Source: Staphylococcus durrellii | GTDB lineage: Bacteria; Bacillota; Bacilli; Staphylococcales; Staphylococcaceae | Reading direction: 5' to 3' | Assembly: GCF_015594545.1 (NCBI RefSeq) | Contig: NZ_JADIIO010000001.1 | Span: forward strand, 496,001-560,000 | Length of the DNA: 64,000 nucleotides | In this document: in pieces, positions 18,794-28,515 of the stretch | Layout of the letters: every line of letters starts with the position of its first letter | Numbering within the stretch: position 1 is the first letter of the stretch | Position numbers and translations under genes: made by a program | Notes under the pieces: model-generated | Database searches by the model: none | Seen by the model: the letters and a program-made list of their open reading frames with translations, nothing else | What the model was told of the DNA's origin: nothing

Positions 18794-20395
18794 ATGGGAC
18801 TACTATGGCAAACATACGAGGATAGAGAACAATTATTAAAGGAATTAGTTAATCAAGAAACGATTACAAATTCTCCGGGTGAGTTAGCATTTCCTAAATT
18901 AGTAGAACGAAAATTGTTAAATTTGGACTACTTTCAACAACATAAAGAATATATTAAATTAACAACGACAGAGGATAATAAGGAACTTGTTACGGCATTT
19001 TATAAAGGGGCGTCGGCTAGCAAAACCGTAGTGTTAATTAGCCACTTCGATACTGTAGGCATAGATGATTATACAGCATATAAAGAGGCAGCGTGTGACC
19101 CTGATAAGTTATCAGTATTATTTACTCAAAATAGTGGTAATTTAAGTGACGCCGCAGTTAAAGACCTTAATTCAGGAGATTATTTATTCGGTCGTGGCAT
19201 TATGGATATGAAAGCTGGTTTAATGTTGCACTTATCATTGATTGAAAAAGCGAGCGCAGAACAATGGAATGTAAATTTATTACTTGTTACGGTGCCAGAT
19301 GAAGAAGTCAATTCTTCAGGTATGCGGAAGGCAGTAGAAATGATCGAACATTACCAACAAGCTTATAATCTCGATATTGCGTTACATTTAAATAGTGAGC
19401 CAACATTCCAACAAGAGTCGGGAGATCCTAGTCATTCTATTTATAGCGGATCAATAGGTAAAATTATGCCAGGCGTTCTTTGTTATGGTATAGAGACACA
19501 TGTGGGTAATCCTTTGAGTGGTTTAAGTTCAAATTATATGAATAGCTATATTACTCAAGCTATTGAGTATAATCGTCAATTTAAAGAACAATATGAGGGA
19601 GAGTTCACTCCACTACCAGTATCTATAGTTAATAAAGATATTAAAGAAGCATATGATGTACAGACACCATTTAGAACTTTTGCATTATATAATATGTTTT
19701 TATTTAATAAAACCCCACAGGCATTATATCGACAATTTTTAGATACGGTTATAAAAGCTGTAGAACGTTGTGAAAGTGATTGGCTCAATATATTAGAACA
19801 AGAGAATTTGCAATTTGATTCTAAAATAAATGTAGTTACATACGAACAACTTAAAACATATGCGGTTAAGCAATATGGACAAAAGCATATCGATGATTTA
19901 ATCAATAGCGTTCTACAAAGTACACCAGAATTACATTTACAGAGTGTAAAAATTGCTGATGAACTAATGAAAATTTGTCGCGACATCACACCTGCTGTAG
20001 TGACATTTTTTGCGCCACCATATTATCCGGCGGTCAATTCCTCTCAAGAACCAATAGTGAATGATATAATAGAAACAGTATCTGAGATTAATAATAGCCA
20101 ATTCAATCGTGCAACGCACCGTATTAATTATTTTAACGGTATTAGCGATTCTAGCTATTTAAACTTAAATGCTAGTATAGATAAAATGGAAGTATATGCT
20201 GATAATACACCTAGCTTCAATCATACATATAATATACCATTTGATACTATTAAAAATATAAGTGCACCTATTATTTTGTGTGGTCCTAGAGGTAATGATG
20301 CGCATAAAGTGAGTGAACGTTTAAGTAAGACGAGTGCTTTTACAGAATTACCTATTGTGTTAGAAACAATTATAAAACAATATTTTTGTAAATAG
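18794..20395 (+). CDS. M20 peptidase, RocB-like arginine utilisation protein
   Basis: The 533-residue protein is a member of M20 metallopeptidases of the RocB kind (B. subtilis RocB, arginine utilisation, exact reaction unproven). Metal ligands fit: His84 (SHFDTVG), Asp138 (IMDMKAG), Glu170/Glu171 (PDEEVNSSG). Family-typical length. AAGGGGTGG precedes the ATG. No arginase or other roc gene is nearby; a DUF805 gene follows 59 nt later. Confidence 0.82.
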   Translation: MGLLWQTYEDREQLLKELVNQETITNSPGELAFPKLVERKLLNLDYFQQHKEYIKLTTTEDNKELVTAFYKGASASKTVVLISHFDTVGIDDYTAYKEAACDPDKLSVLFTQNSGNLSDAAVKDLNSGDYLFGRGIMDMKAGLMLHLSLIEKASAEQWNVNLLLVTVPDEEVNSSGMRKAVEMIEHYQQAYNLDIALHLNSEPTFQQESGDPSHSIYSGSIGKIMPGVLCYGIETHVGNPLSGLSSNYMNSYITQAIEYNRQFKEQYEGEFTPLPVSIVNKDIKEAYDVQTPFRTFALYNMFLFNKTPQALYRQFLDTVIKAVERCESDWLNILEQENLQFDSKINVVTYEQLKTYAVKQYGQKHIDDLINSVLQSTPELHLQSVKIADELMKICRDITPAVVTFFAPPYYPAVNSSQEPIVNDIIETVSEINNSQFNRATHRINYFNGISDSSYLNLNASIDKMEVYADNTPSFNHTYNIPFDTIKNISAPIILCGPRGNDAHKVSERLSKTSAFTELPIVLETIIKQYFCK

Positions 20396-20454
20396 TTGCG
20401 CAAAAAAATATTTAAGTTATATTTATCTTAAGATGAATTTATGGAGTGTTGTAA

Positions 20455-20895
20455 ATGGTTAATGCATACATAGATTTTTGGAAAAGGTATGTAGATTTTA
20501 CTAATAAATCTAATAGACAAGCTTTTTGGATCCCTGTACTAACGCATATAATAATTATTTTTGTCGTAGCGATTATTGGTATGGCATCTTTTGTTGCAGG
20601 CTCTTTTATTATTGGAGCTATATTGTCCGTACTCGTAGGGGCTTTTATTTTAGCTAATATTATCCCAATGGTTGCCATAACGATGCGTAGATTTTATGAT
20701 GCAGGACGTAAAAGAACTACAGCATTAATTTTAATTATATTATCACTTGTCTTAGATATTTCATTTGATGTTGTGCAAGCAAATGGTATAGCTATATTTT
20801 TAAATTTAGTAACGTTTATCTGTACACTAATGTTAGTAATTATTGCCTTGCTACCGTCGAAGGATGTAAAAGAAAGTAAACTAAAGTGGCTATAA
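20455..20895 (+). CDS. DUF805 membrane protein
   Basis: The 146-residue protein begins with the DUF805 opening (YIDFWKRYVDFTNKSNRQAF) and has four predicted helices; the segment IPMVAITMRRFYDAGRKR is the family hallmark between helices. Function is unknown for the family. GGAG lies 8 nt before the ATG. Confidence 0.8.
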   Translation: MVNAYIDFWKRYVDFTNKSNRQAFWIPVLTHIIIIFVVAIIGMASFVAGSFIIGAILSVLVGAFILANIIPMVAITMRRFYDAGRKRTTALILIILSLVLDISFDVVQANGIAIFLNLVTFICTLMLVIIALLPSKDVKESKLKWL

Positions 20896-20910
20896 TAAAT
20901 ATAGCTAAAT

Positions 20911-20955
20911 AAAAGCACCGTAGCTCACAAGAGAAGTGAGCTACGGTGCTTTTTA
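20911..20955. terminator. Bidirectional terminator
   Basis: Eighteen-base arms (AAAAGCACCGTAGCTCAC and its complement) with a 7-nt loop and T/A runs on both sides, between the DUF805 gene and the convergent acetyltransferase gene. Confidence 0.93.
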
Positions 20956-21456
20956 TTAGTTGTCATGTTCTGTACGATAGTAATCCATTCTAATTTCATT
21001 GTAAGTTTTTCCAAAAAATACTGGAGCGGTATTGTTAGTACGTTTGAAGCCAATCTGTTCATAGAAAGCGATGGCATTTTCATTTTCTTCAACAACCCAC
21101 AAAGTCACATTGTCTGGATATGATAACTCAAGGGCGCGCTGTGTTAAAGCAAAACCAATCATGTGATTTTGATACTCTTCGAGCAAATAAATTGCGAAAA
21201 TTTCGCTCCAGTCATCATTGTCATTTTCTTTTTGTGTTTTACCGAAAGATATAAATCCAACGACTTCATCATTGATAATAGCGACAAGAGTAGGCGTATT
21301 TTGAGAAGAAGATTTTTGTATAAATTGATGTCGATCTAGATTTTCTAAATAGTTATCTACTGAGAGCGGTGTATATGTTTCCATCCAACTTTCATAATGG
21401 ACGATGGCTTTACCATGCTTATCTTCTTCGCGCATTTCTCTAATTGTAAATTCCAT
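20956..21456 (-). CDS. GNAT-family N-acetyltransferase
   Basis: The 166-residue protein shows the GNAT pattern: N-terminal beta strand FTIREMREED, motif A region LLEEYQNHMIGFAL and the terminal AIAFYEQIGFKRT stretch near residue 129-141. The acetyl-CoA loop (normally Q/RxxGxG) is degenerate (EYQNHMIG). AAGGAGGGG precedes the ATG. Substrate unknown. Confidence 0.8.
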   Translation of the reverse strand: MEFTIREMREEDKHGKAIVHYESWMETYTPLSVDNYLENLDRHQFIQKSSSQNTPTLVAIINDEVVGFISFGKTQKENDNDDWSEIFAIYLLEEYQNHMIGFALTQRALELSYPDNVTLWVVEENENAIAFYEQIGFKRTNNTAPVFFGKTYNEIRMDYYRTEHDN

Positions 21457-21564
21457 AACCAGCCCCTCCTTATTAGTTAAATTTACACAATTATAGCATT
21501 TTTATATTAATAAAAAAATTGAAAAAACTATAAATGAAGTATGTATTAATTTAACTAAATAATA

Positions 21565-21610
21565 CAAAAATCCCCTTATTATGTAACTAGAAAAGTTTCA
21601 TAATAAGGGG
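21565..21610 (-). terminator. Terminator of the antiporter gene
   Basis: Arms CCCCTTATTATG and CATAATAAGGGG (21572-21583 and 21599-21610); the reverse-strand transcript then reads into a T run. Confidence 0.85.
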
Positions 21611-21620
21611 ATGAGATATA

Positions 21621-23642
21621 TTAATGTGAAGACATAAAGATTTCATTATAATTAATGTTTTCACGGACTTGAGATGCCACCTTGTCGTCAATCTTCTGCT
21701 GTTCTATTAATTGATCTAAAAATTGTCTTTGCAAATAGAGACCTTCTAATTTTTGTGCGGAAGTTTGGGTAGGAATCAGTCCTTTTTTGATTTTACTTTT
21801 AGCTCTAATATTAGATAAGCGTTGTTGATAATTATTTAAAACAATACTAATTTCTATATAATTATCATCATTTTGTTCTTGCTTCAAGCGAATAGTAACT
21901 TGATGATTAATCGTACGTATCACATTTTTAACTTCTTGATAATGTGATTTAAATTGTTCTATTTCATTATCGTCACTGTGGCGTTTTGCACGGAAGCGTA
22001 AGATTAAAATTTTAATCACTGTTTTTACTTTGTGTGTCGTTGACGCTTCTCTAAATTGACTGGTATTTTCAAGAAGAACACGATAGTTTAACAATGTCTG
22101 TTTATCTAATTTATCTTGCTCGATAAGTTGTTCTAGCGTTTTAGTTTCTACCTGACTAGCTATATTTTCTAGTCGTTGAACCTCCTGACTATTTTTATTA
22201 TCAGGATCTAAGTTTAATAAAAAGAACAATTCTTCATAATAATCGGAAAGGATGGCTTGATAATTTTGATTGTTTTGCGCTTTAGCCATTTTTTTAAAAT
22301 GATAAATAACTTTTTGTACAATAAAAATTTTAGCTGCTTGATAACTCATAGATGAAGAGGTTGATTTGATTTCTGATGGCGTTACTAAAGGTAAAACGAC
22401 TTGAGCTAATACTAAACTAATTAAGACCATTAGTGATGCAATAAAGAGCAAATCATTTTTATAATAAAATGGTGTATGATTTGCTAATAGTGTGGGTAAA
22501 GTCAATGCCATTGATAATGAAATCGTGCCGTGAATACCACACAATGTCATAGTAAATGCATATTTAGTCCTACTAATTGGTAGTTCTTCTCCATCGTCTA
22601 AGTATGATTGTATGTTGTTTGGATAATAAAATACTTTATATAATGCAAATACCCATATGAAACGGAAGGTATAGATTGCTAAGGCGATAAGTAATGTAGT
22701 GATAATTAAAAAGGAAATGTTATTTCGTTCATGAGCAATTATTTCTGAGACAACTTTTGGAATGATGTAACCTAACACAACAAAGACAAAACCATTAAGC
22801 ACATAACTTAAAGTATTCCATATTTGATTGTAGTTCATTTGTAATTCTGTTTGAGCACGAATTAAACGATCACGTTCAAAACCATGTATTAAGCCAGCAA
22901 TAACGACGGCAATAATACCTGAAGCATGAAATTGTTCTGCTATTAAATATGTCGCAAAGGGCGTCAATAATTGTATGAATATAAGCGTATTACTATCTTT
23001 TAATGGCTTAGTAGTCGTTAAATATATTCTTAATCGAATGATAGCGAAACCAACAATTAATCCTATCAACACACCTAATATTGTTGAAATAACAAATTGT
23101 TCGACGGCATGAATTGCAGAAAATGCGCCTGTAACTAACGCTGTGACCGCTATTTTAAATGAAATAATACCTGCAGCGTCATTTAATAATGATTCGCCTT
23201 CTAATATAGTCATTGAACCTTTAGGTAATATTTTTCCTTTAGTAATTGCTTGTACAGCAACTGCATCGGTAGGGCATAATATTGCTGCGATTGCAAAGGC
23301 GGCAGGCATAGGTAAATTTGGCCAAATCCAATGAATGAAAAAACCCACCCCGATAACTGTAGCAAACACTAGTGCCATCGCCATTAAAATAATTGGTTTG
23401 CGATATTCTAGTAATTTTGTACGCGATACGTGAGTGCCTTCGACGAATAATAAAGGTGCAATCACGGCCATCATAAATACTTCTGAATTAAATTCGAAAT
23501 GTACAGGAATCGGTAAGACGAATAAACAAACACCTAATGCGATTTGAATAAAGGCCATTGGAATTTTTTCGAATTTATTATGTATAACTGAACTGACAAT
23601 AACTGCCATTATAAAAATTAAAAAAGCTTCAAATAATAACAT
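21621..23642 (-). CDS. CPA1-family Na+/H+ antiporter
   Basis: The 673-residue protein has about 12 membrane helices in its first 410 residues and a long charged cytosolic tail of about 260 residues. CPA1 hallmarks are present: LLFVEGTHV, CPTDAVAVQAI and EGESLLNDAAG. Such NhaP/YjcE-like exchangers expel Na+ (or K+) for protons and support pH and salt tolerance. The tail has several heptad-like stretches and may be regulatory. Standalone gene with its own terminator. Confidence 0.9.
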   Translation of the reverse strand: MLLFEAFLIFIMAVIVSSVIHNKFEKIPMAFIQIALGVCLFVLPIPVHFEFNSEVFMMAVIAPLLFVEGTHVSRTKLLEYRKPIILMAMALVFATVIGVGFFIHWIWPNLPMPAAFAIAAILCPTDAVAVQAITKGKILPKGSMTILEGESLLNDAAGIISFKIAVTALVTGAFSAIHAVEQFVISTILGVLIGLIVGFAIIRLRIYLTTTKPLKDSNTLIFIQLLTPFATYLIAEQFHASGIIAVVIAGLIHGFERDRLIRAQTELQMNYNQIWNTLSYVLNGFVFVVLGYIIPKVVSEIIAHERNNISFLIITTLLIALAIYTFRFIWVFALYKVFYYPNNIQSYLDDGEELPISRTKYAFTMTLCGIHGTISLSMALTLPTLLANHTPFYYKNDLLFIASLMVLISLVLAQVVLPLVTPSEIKSTSSSMSYQAAKIFIVQKVIYHFKKMAKAQNNQNYQAILSDYYEELFFLLNLDPDNKNSQEVQRLENIASQVETKTLEQLIEQDKLDKQTLLNYRVLLENTSQFREASTTHKVKTVIKILILRFRAKRHSDDNEIEQFKSHYQEVKNVIRTINHQVTIRLKQEQNDDNYIEISIVLNNYQQRLSNIRAKSKIKKGLIPTQTSAQKLEGLYLQRQFLDQLIEQQKIDDKVASQVRENINYNEIFMSSH

Positions 23643-23831
23643 AAAAACTCCCTTTATAGTGTTAGTATTATTTATTTTATCATTATGTTCGAAAGAGTAA
23701 ACGAATTAGATTTCAATATTATATGATTTAAAAAATAATGTAGTTATCATATAATAATGGGCGAATGAATAATAAAAACAGTCATAGTATGTCATAATGA
23801 AAAAGATATAAACATTAGAAGAGGGATATAA

Positions 23832-24641
23832 ATGAAAATAGGTGTAATTGCTGATTTGCATATAGATAGAGGTAATAAGTATACACCGGCAGATTTTGAG
23901 TTCTATTTAATAGAGACCGCAAAAAATAAGCAACTTGAATTGTTACTAATCGCAGGAGATATATCCAACAATTATAAAATGACAGCACAATTTATAAAGA
24001 AGATTAAGTATGCTCTAAATATTCCTGTATTATTTATTCCGGGTAATCATGATTTTTGGACTAATGAAACTGACATATCCTCTTTGAATATAGTTGATTA
24101 TTATATAAGCATGGAAGAGTGTTTAATAGATTCACCGTTCATTATTAATAACGAATGGGCTATCGTTGGTAATACGGCATGGTACGATTACAGTTATGGA
24201 GATGATAAATTTTCCGAAGAACGATTAGCCCAACGTAAATACTATGGTGCAACATGGCAAGATAAAGAGAAGATAGATTGGCCATTGACGGATCAATCGA
24301 TGTCAGAGCTAGCATTAAAACAAACTGTAAAAGATTTATCTAAAGTTGATAACAAAAACATAATCTTAATGACACACATTGTTACACATAAACAATTTGT
24401 AGTGCCAACGCCTCATCGTATATTTGATTATTTTAATGCGTTTATAGGTACTTCGAAATTTAATAAGTTATATGAAACATTCCCTATAAAATATAGCATT
24501 ATGGGTCATGTGCACTTTCGTAAAAGTATAGAAGAAGCGGGAATTACTTATATTTGTCCTTGTCTGGGTTATGAACGACAATGGCGTACAAAAGATTTAG
24601 CGGTTGAACTCAAAAACACATTAGTTACAATAACGGTTTAA
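23832..24641 (+). CDS. Calcineurin-like metallophosphoesterase
   Basis: The 269-residue protein holds the full two-metal site: Asp8 and His10 (IADLHID), Asp43 (AGDIS), Asn72/His73 (PGNHDFW), a later THIVTH and GHVHFR. Staphylococci and bacilli carry such cytosolic phosphoesterases of unassigned substrate. GAGGGA lies before the ATG. It converges on the next gene with only 10 bp between stop codons and no visible terminator. Confidence 0.85.
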   Translation: MKIGVIADLHIDRGNKYTPADFEFYLIETAKNKQLELLLIAGDISNNYKMTAQFIKKIKYALNIPVLFIPGNHDFWTNETDISSLNIVDYYISMEECLIDSPFIINNEWAIVGNTAWYDYSYGDDKFSEERLAQRKYYGATWQDKEKIDWPLTDQSMSELALKQTVKDLSKVDNKNIILMTHIVTHKQFVVPTPHRIFDYFNAFIGTSKFNKLYETFPIKYSIMGHVHFRKSIEEAGITYICPCLGYERQWRTKDLAVELKNTLVTITV

Positions 24642-24651
24642 AACATTCAAA

Positions 24652-25263
24652 TTAATGATTGCTTATATAAAAGTTCATCTTGCCAGGCGCATTATAACTT
24701 GTTTCCATTTTGTCTTTACGCAATCTTAATATTTGTCTACGGGAAGGAATAATTGCAGGAAGATAAATTTTACGAATAAAGCTTAACCATAATGGATCGA
24801 TATAATAGTAATAATCTTCATCGTAACCTATGAGTACAGTTGTATGAATATTTGAGACCAATTTTGTAGGCGCATTATCAAAAGTAAAAGTTTGAGATAC
24901 AGGTTTCTGACCTAGTACAGTATGATAAATGACTACGGGTTGACCATCATCAATGATTTTAGTTAGCTCAGTGAGAGATTTACCCGTACCATCTACTATG
25001 TTAGCGTTATAATTGTTTAAGTACGGTACTATAGCATTCGGGAAAATGGTTTGGTGATGGCCCAATTTGATAGAAAAATGATGGCCTACGTAACCTTTGT
25101 TGGGATTATTATCATGTTTCGGCCAATGGCGCATTAATTTTAAAGGCGTGATGTCTGTATGATTATGTCTTAAAATCATCGTCGCACATACGCCTTCACA
25201 GCCCATAATTGTAGGTATAGGAAATAGTTGACTAAGTGGTTTAACATTAAGCATTTTTATCAT
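24652..25263 (-). CDS. C39-like cysteine peptidase family protein
   Basis: The 203-residue protein has the C39-like layout: Cys22 in IMGCEGVCATMIL, a histidine in NIHTTVLIGYDE and Asp in YYYIDPLW, with GQPVVIYHT between. No signal peptide is evident. Homologues in Bacilli are annotated as peptidase C39-like or bacteriocin-processing-like but are uncharacterised. GGAG precedes the ATG by 10 nt. No bacteriocin or ABC transporter gene accompanies it. Confidence 0.75.
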   Translation of the reverse strand: MIKMLNVKPLSQLFPIPTIMGCEGVCATMILRHNHTDITPLKLMRHWPKHDNNPNKGYVGHHFSIKLGHHQTIFPNAIVPYLNNYNANIVDGTGKSLTELTKIIDDGQPVVIYHTVLGQKPVSQTFTFDNAPTKLVSNIHTTVLIGYDEDYYYYIDPLWLSFIRKIYLPAIIPSRRQILRLRKDKMETSYNAPGKMNFYISNH

Positions 25264-25507
25264 AATTAAGGCACTCCAAATTGTGTAAATAATTTCTTGT
25301 TATTATTATAGCGCTTATAATAAAAAATTTACTATAAAATGCTTAGCAGTATGAATCACATTATATTCTTATATTAAGGAAATAGATGATATAGCATAAT
25401 AAAATCAATAAAATATCTAGTTATGTACGTAATTATGAATTAGGCAAGCGCAAGAAAATATATCGCTTTTGACTAGATTTTAATAATGAAAACAAAGACC
25501 AATATTA
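25264..25507. other. AT-rich intergenic sequence
   Basis: First part of the gap between the C39-like gene and the decayed region; it must hold the promoter of the C39-like gene, but no convincing hexamers or repeats were found. Confidence 0.4.
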
Positions 25508-25721
25508 ATGTCATTAAAAAATAATCAATTAAATGACCTTACAGGATTATTTGTACCTCATCATAATGGGAAATGTTTTATTTGAAAGGGCTATCAGTAG
25601 ATAAAGCGACAAACGAATTCGAGACGATTGGGCTCAAGTTATGAGTATAGTGTTTGAGGCACCAAGAAAAGTCTTGGATTCGATACACCGAGTAATGGAT
25701 AAGATTCAAGAGCCCCGATAA
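25508..25721 (+). pseudogene. Possible decayed coding region, unidentified
   Basis: Within an otherwise AT-rich 536-bp gap this stretch is less AT-rich and contains short overlapping frames that look like remnants of a broken gene: 25508-25585 (MSLKNNQLNDLTGLF...), then a frame reading LKGLSVDKATNEFETIG, then 25605-25721 (...DDWAQVMSIVFEAPRKVLDS... ending IQEPR). None has a ribosome-binding site of quality. I cannot name the parent family. Alternatively it is a structured RNA, since CCAAGA/TCTTGG and GGGCTC/GAGCCC could pair. Confidence 0.3.
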
Positions 25722-25763
25722 CTACGCAACAGAGTAATGGTTTCCAATTGAATAAATTTAAAG

Positions 25764-25800
25764 CGCCGAATATAAACATAAAGTTACATTCGGCGTTTTT
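25764..25800. terminator. Terminator of Bcr/CflA gene, possibly bidirectional
   Basis: Arms CGCCGAAT (25764-25771) and ATTCGGCG (25788-25795), flanked by an A-rich left side and a T run on the right. Confidence 0.75.
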
Positions 25801-27014
25801 TAATTTGATTTAATTTTAGTAGAAGAACGTAAATTATACCTTAGGGAAATTACTAAAATAATGATAATAATAGTCGTTATAATGAGTACACTAACATAAG
25901 GTATAAAGCTGTATTGCCCTTGGATACCAACTAAAGGTGACATTACACCGCCAAGTATAAATTGAAAAAGTCCTAATAAGCTCGAAGCATTACCACTTCC
26001 ACCTGTACGTGATTCCATCGCAAGCGCAAAGCTCAAAGGGCCAATGCCTGTAACAGGACATACATTTAAGAAAAAACCGACTATTAGCACCCAAATAGGA
26101 AGATGTAAAGATAATCCAATAAAGATAACAATTACTCCTACTATTTGGATTAATGTTAGTAAAATTAATAAACTAAATCTGCTGATATATTCTACTAGTT
26201 TCGCTGTGACCTGACTCATGATAATTAGCCCAATACTATTTATTGAGAAGATAATACCTAATTCTTGTGGTGATAAGCTATAAATTTTTTGAGTAATAAA
26301 AGGGCCAGCCGAAGCAAAACTAAATAACATGACATAAGTTAAACCTTGTAACAACATAGGTATTATAAATGTCTTTTGTTTTAATAATGCGGCAAAATCT
26401 TTAAAAATTTCAATGAAATTTAATTGCGCTGTATCATGTGTATGTGTTTCTTTCATTTTCATTATCGCTAATAACAAAATGATAAGACTTATAATTGTTA
26501 AGGCAACAAAGACTGCTCTCCATCCAGCTAAACTTAATGCATAGCCACCAAGAGGAGGAGCTAAAATTGTAATTATACCGTTAACTACTAATAAAGAGGC
26601 AAGTGCTTTAGCAAGTGAAGCCCCTTCATAGTTATCGCCTACAGATGCTTTAGCAATTACGATGGCTCCACCACCAGTGAAACCTTGTATAAAACGTAAC
26701 ACTAAGAAAAACGGTAGCGTCGTAGTGAAAATGGCTATGAATGAAGCTAATGTATATATAGATATAATAACAAGCGCAATCTTTTTGCGACCAAATGCAT
26801 CGGATAATGGTCCAAAAATAAACTGACCTAAGGCTAACCCTATCATTGCAAATGACATCGTAAGTTGAACGTGCGATGTTGTTGAGTCAAAGTCTTTTAG
26901 CACATGTGGCAAAGAAGAGGCATACATATCTATAGTTAAGGGACCGAAAGTGGTCATAATACCTAATACAATAATAATCATTAAAGGTAAGGGACTTTTA
27001 TTCTGAGTGTCCAT
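25800..27014 (-). CDS. Bcr/CflA-family drug efflux transporter
   Basis: The 404-residue, 12-helix MFS protein has the Bcr/CflA signature at its start (TIDMYASSLPHVLKDF) and motif A GPLSDAFGRKK. Family members export bicyclomycin, chloramphenicol, sulfonamides or other compounds. AAAGGAG lies before the ATG. It is 78 nt downstream of the glycerate kinase gene on the same strand and may share its transcript. Confidence 0.88.
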   Translation of the reverse strand: MDTQNKSPLPLMIIIVLGIMTTFGPLTIDMYASSLPHVLKDFDSTTSHVQLTMSFAMIGLALGQFIFGPLSDAFGRKKIALVIISIYTLASFIAIFTTTLPFFLVLRFIQGFTGGGAIVIAKASVGDNYEGASLAKALASLLVVNGIITILAPPLGGYALSLAGWRAVFVALTIISLIILLLAIMKMKETHTHDTAQLNFIEIFKDFAALLKQKTFIIPMLLQGLTYVMLFSFASAGPFITQKIYSLSPQELGIIFSINSIGLIIMSQVTAKLVEYISRFSLLILLTLIQIVGVIVIFIGLSLHLPIWVLIVGFFLNVCPVTGIGPLSFALAMESRTGGSGNASSLLGLFQFILGGVMSPLVGIQGQYSFIPYVSVLIITTIIIIILVISLRYNLRSSTKIKSN

Positions 27015-27092
27015 TCGATGTTCTCCTTTATTTAACAGTCAATAGTTAATTATAACGTGAGTCTATTATTTTGTAACTAGTTATTATGATTT

Positions 27093-28238
27093 TCATTTTA
27101 TTAACAATAAACGTGCGATATTTTCGGCTGTTAATGCCATATAATAAGGCCCGTTTTGTAATGCATCAGATAATGTGCAAGGTTGTTGTAAAATGCTAAA
27201 TACGGATGTAATTCCATGTTCATAAACTGCTTGATATCCTTCTCCAAGACTACCAGCAATTGCGATGACCGGAATATTTAATTTTTGTGAAGAGTGGGAC
27301 ACACCAATAGGGGTCTTACCGTAAATAGTTTGATGATCTATTTTACCTTCACCAGTTATTACTAAATCAGCATCTCTAATACGTTTATTAAATTGTGTTT
27401 CTTTTAAAACGATATCAATTCCTTTAGATAGTTTAGCACCTAAAAATGCTAATAAACCAGCGCCTAATCCACCTGCAGCGCCAGCGCCTTCTATATCTTT
27501 TACAGAAATATTAAATTGTTGTTCAATCACATCATGGTAACGTGTCAATGCAGCGTCTAGTCGTTTTACCATATTTTCTGTAGCACCTTTTTGTCTACCG
27601 TATATTTCACTTGCACCATACTCACCTAATAAAGGATTTGTCACGTCACATGCAACTTCAATAGTAGTATTGGCGAGTTTAGGGTTTAATTTATCTATAT
27701 CAATATATGCTAATTGGGCTAATGCAGCACCACCAGCAGGCAACGGGTTATGATTACTATCTAAAAACTGACAACCTAATGCGTTTAACATCCCCATGCC
27801 ACCATCATTTGTCGCGCTACCCCCAATACCTAAAATGATATGTTTAGCGCCGTGTTTTACTGCATCGTTGATGAGTTGCCCTGTACCATAACTTGTTGTG
27901 ATTAGTGGGTTTTTATCTTTTTCAGCAATTAAATCGAGACCTGAAGCACTTGCCATATCAATGATTGCAGTGTTTGTTTCATGTGAGAAGCCATATGAAG
28001 CATTTATATTTTGAGCTAAAGGATTTTGTACAGTAATTGTTTGATACCCTGCATTTAAAGTATTTACTAAAGCTTCTGTTGTACCTTCACCACCATCAGC
28101 CATAGGAATCTTATCGAATACTGTAGTGTCAGGTAATACACGAGCCAAACCTTGTTCAATCGCTTCCGCGACTTCGATTGCAGACATACTTTCCTTAAAT
28201 GAATCAGGTGCAATAACTATTTTATTGATCTTTTTCAT
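27093..28238 (-). CDS. glxK: Glycerate kinase (GlxK/GarK type)
   Basis: The 381-residue enzyme phosphorylates D-glycerate to 2- or 3-phosphoglycerate. It opens with IVIAPDSFKESMSA and carries DKIPMADGGEGT, GIGGSATNDGG and GAGAAGGLGAG, the conserved stretches of glycerate kinase family 2. The frame is open five codons further, but GGAGG falls within that extension, 8 nt before the ATG at 28238. No glyoxylate-pathway gene is adjacent. Confidence 0.92.
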   Translation of the reverse strand: MKKINKIVIAPDSFKESMSAIEVAEAIEQGLARVLPDTTVFDKIPMADGGEGTTEALVNTLNAGYQTITVQNPLAQNINASYGFSHETNTAIIDMASASGLDLIAEKDKNPLITTSYGTGQLINDAVKHGAKHIILGIGGSATNDGGMGMLNALGCQFLDSNHNPLPAGGAALAQLAYIDIDKLNPKLANTTIEVACDVTNPLLGEYGASEIYGRQKGATENMVKRLDAALTRYHDVIEQQFNISVKDIEGAGAAGGLGAGLLAFLGAKLSKGIDIVLKETQFNKRIRDADLVITGEGKIDHQTIYGKTPIGVSHSSQKLNIPVIAIAGSLGEGYQAVYEHGITSVFSILQQPCTLSDALQNGPYYMALTAENIARLLLIK

Positions 28239-28515
28239 GATTTTAGCCTCCATCGTTGCTAAGTAATGAATATAATTATCTTAATATGAAAAGGTTTACA
28301 ATGCAAAATAGGGATATCTAAACTTTTGCGAAGTAATTAAAGAAAGTTTAATGTAACAATAGAATTAATAGTTAGTAATGTTGAATTTTTAAATTTTCGT
28401 AATTAACAACATTTTCTACGAGATAATACATATAATAATGAAAATGGGTACAGAGTATTATAGTTTACGTCTTAAGACAGCAATGCTATATCGTTTTATG
28501 AAAGAAGGTATAATT

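Noticed and set aside
25601..25740. T-box or metabolite riboswitch in the long gap
   Set aside because: It does not end at the start of a forward-strand gene; the next gene is convergent, so a leader function is impossible.
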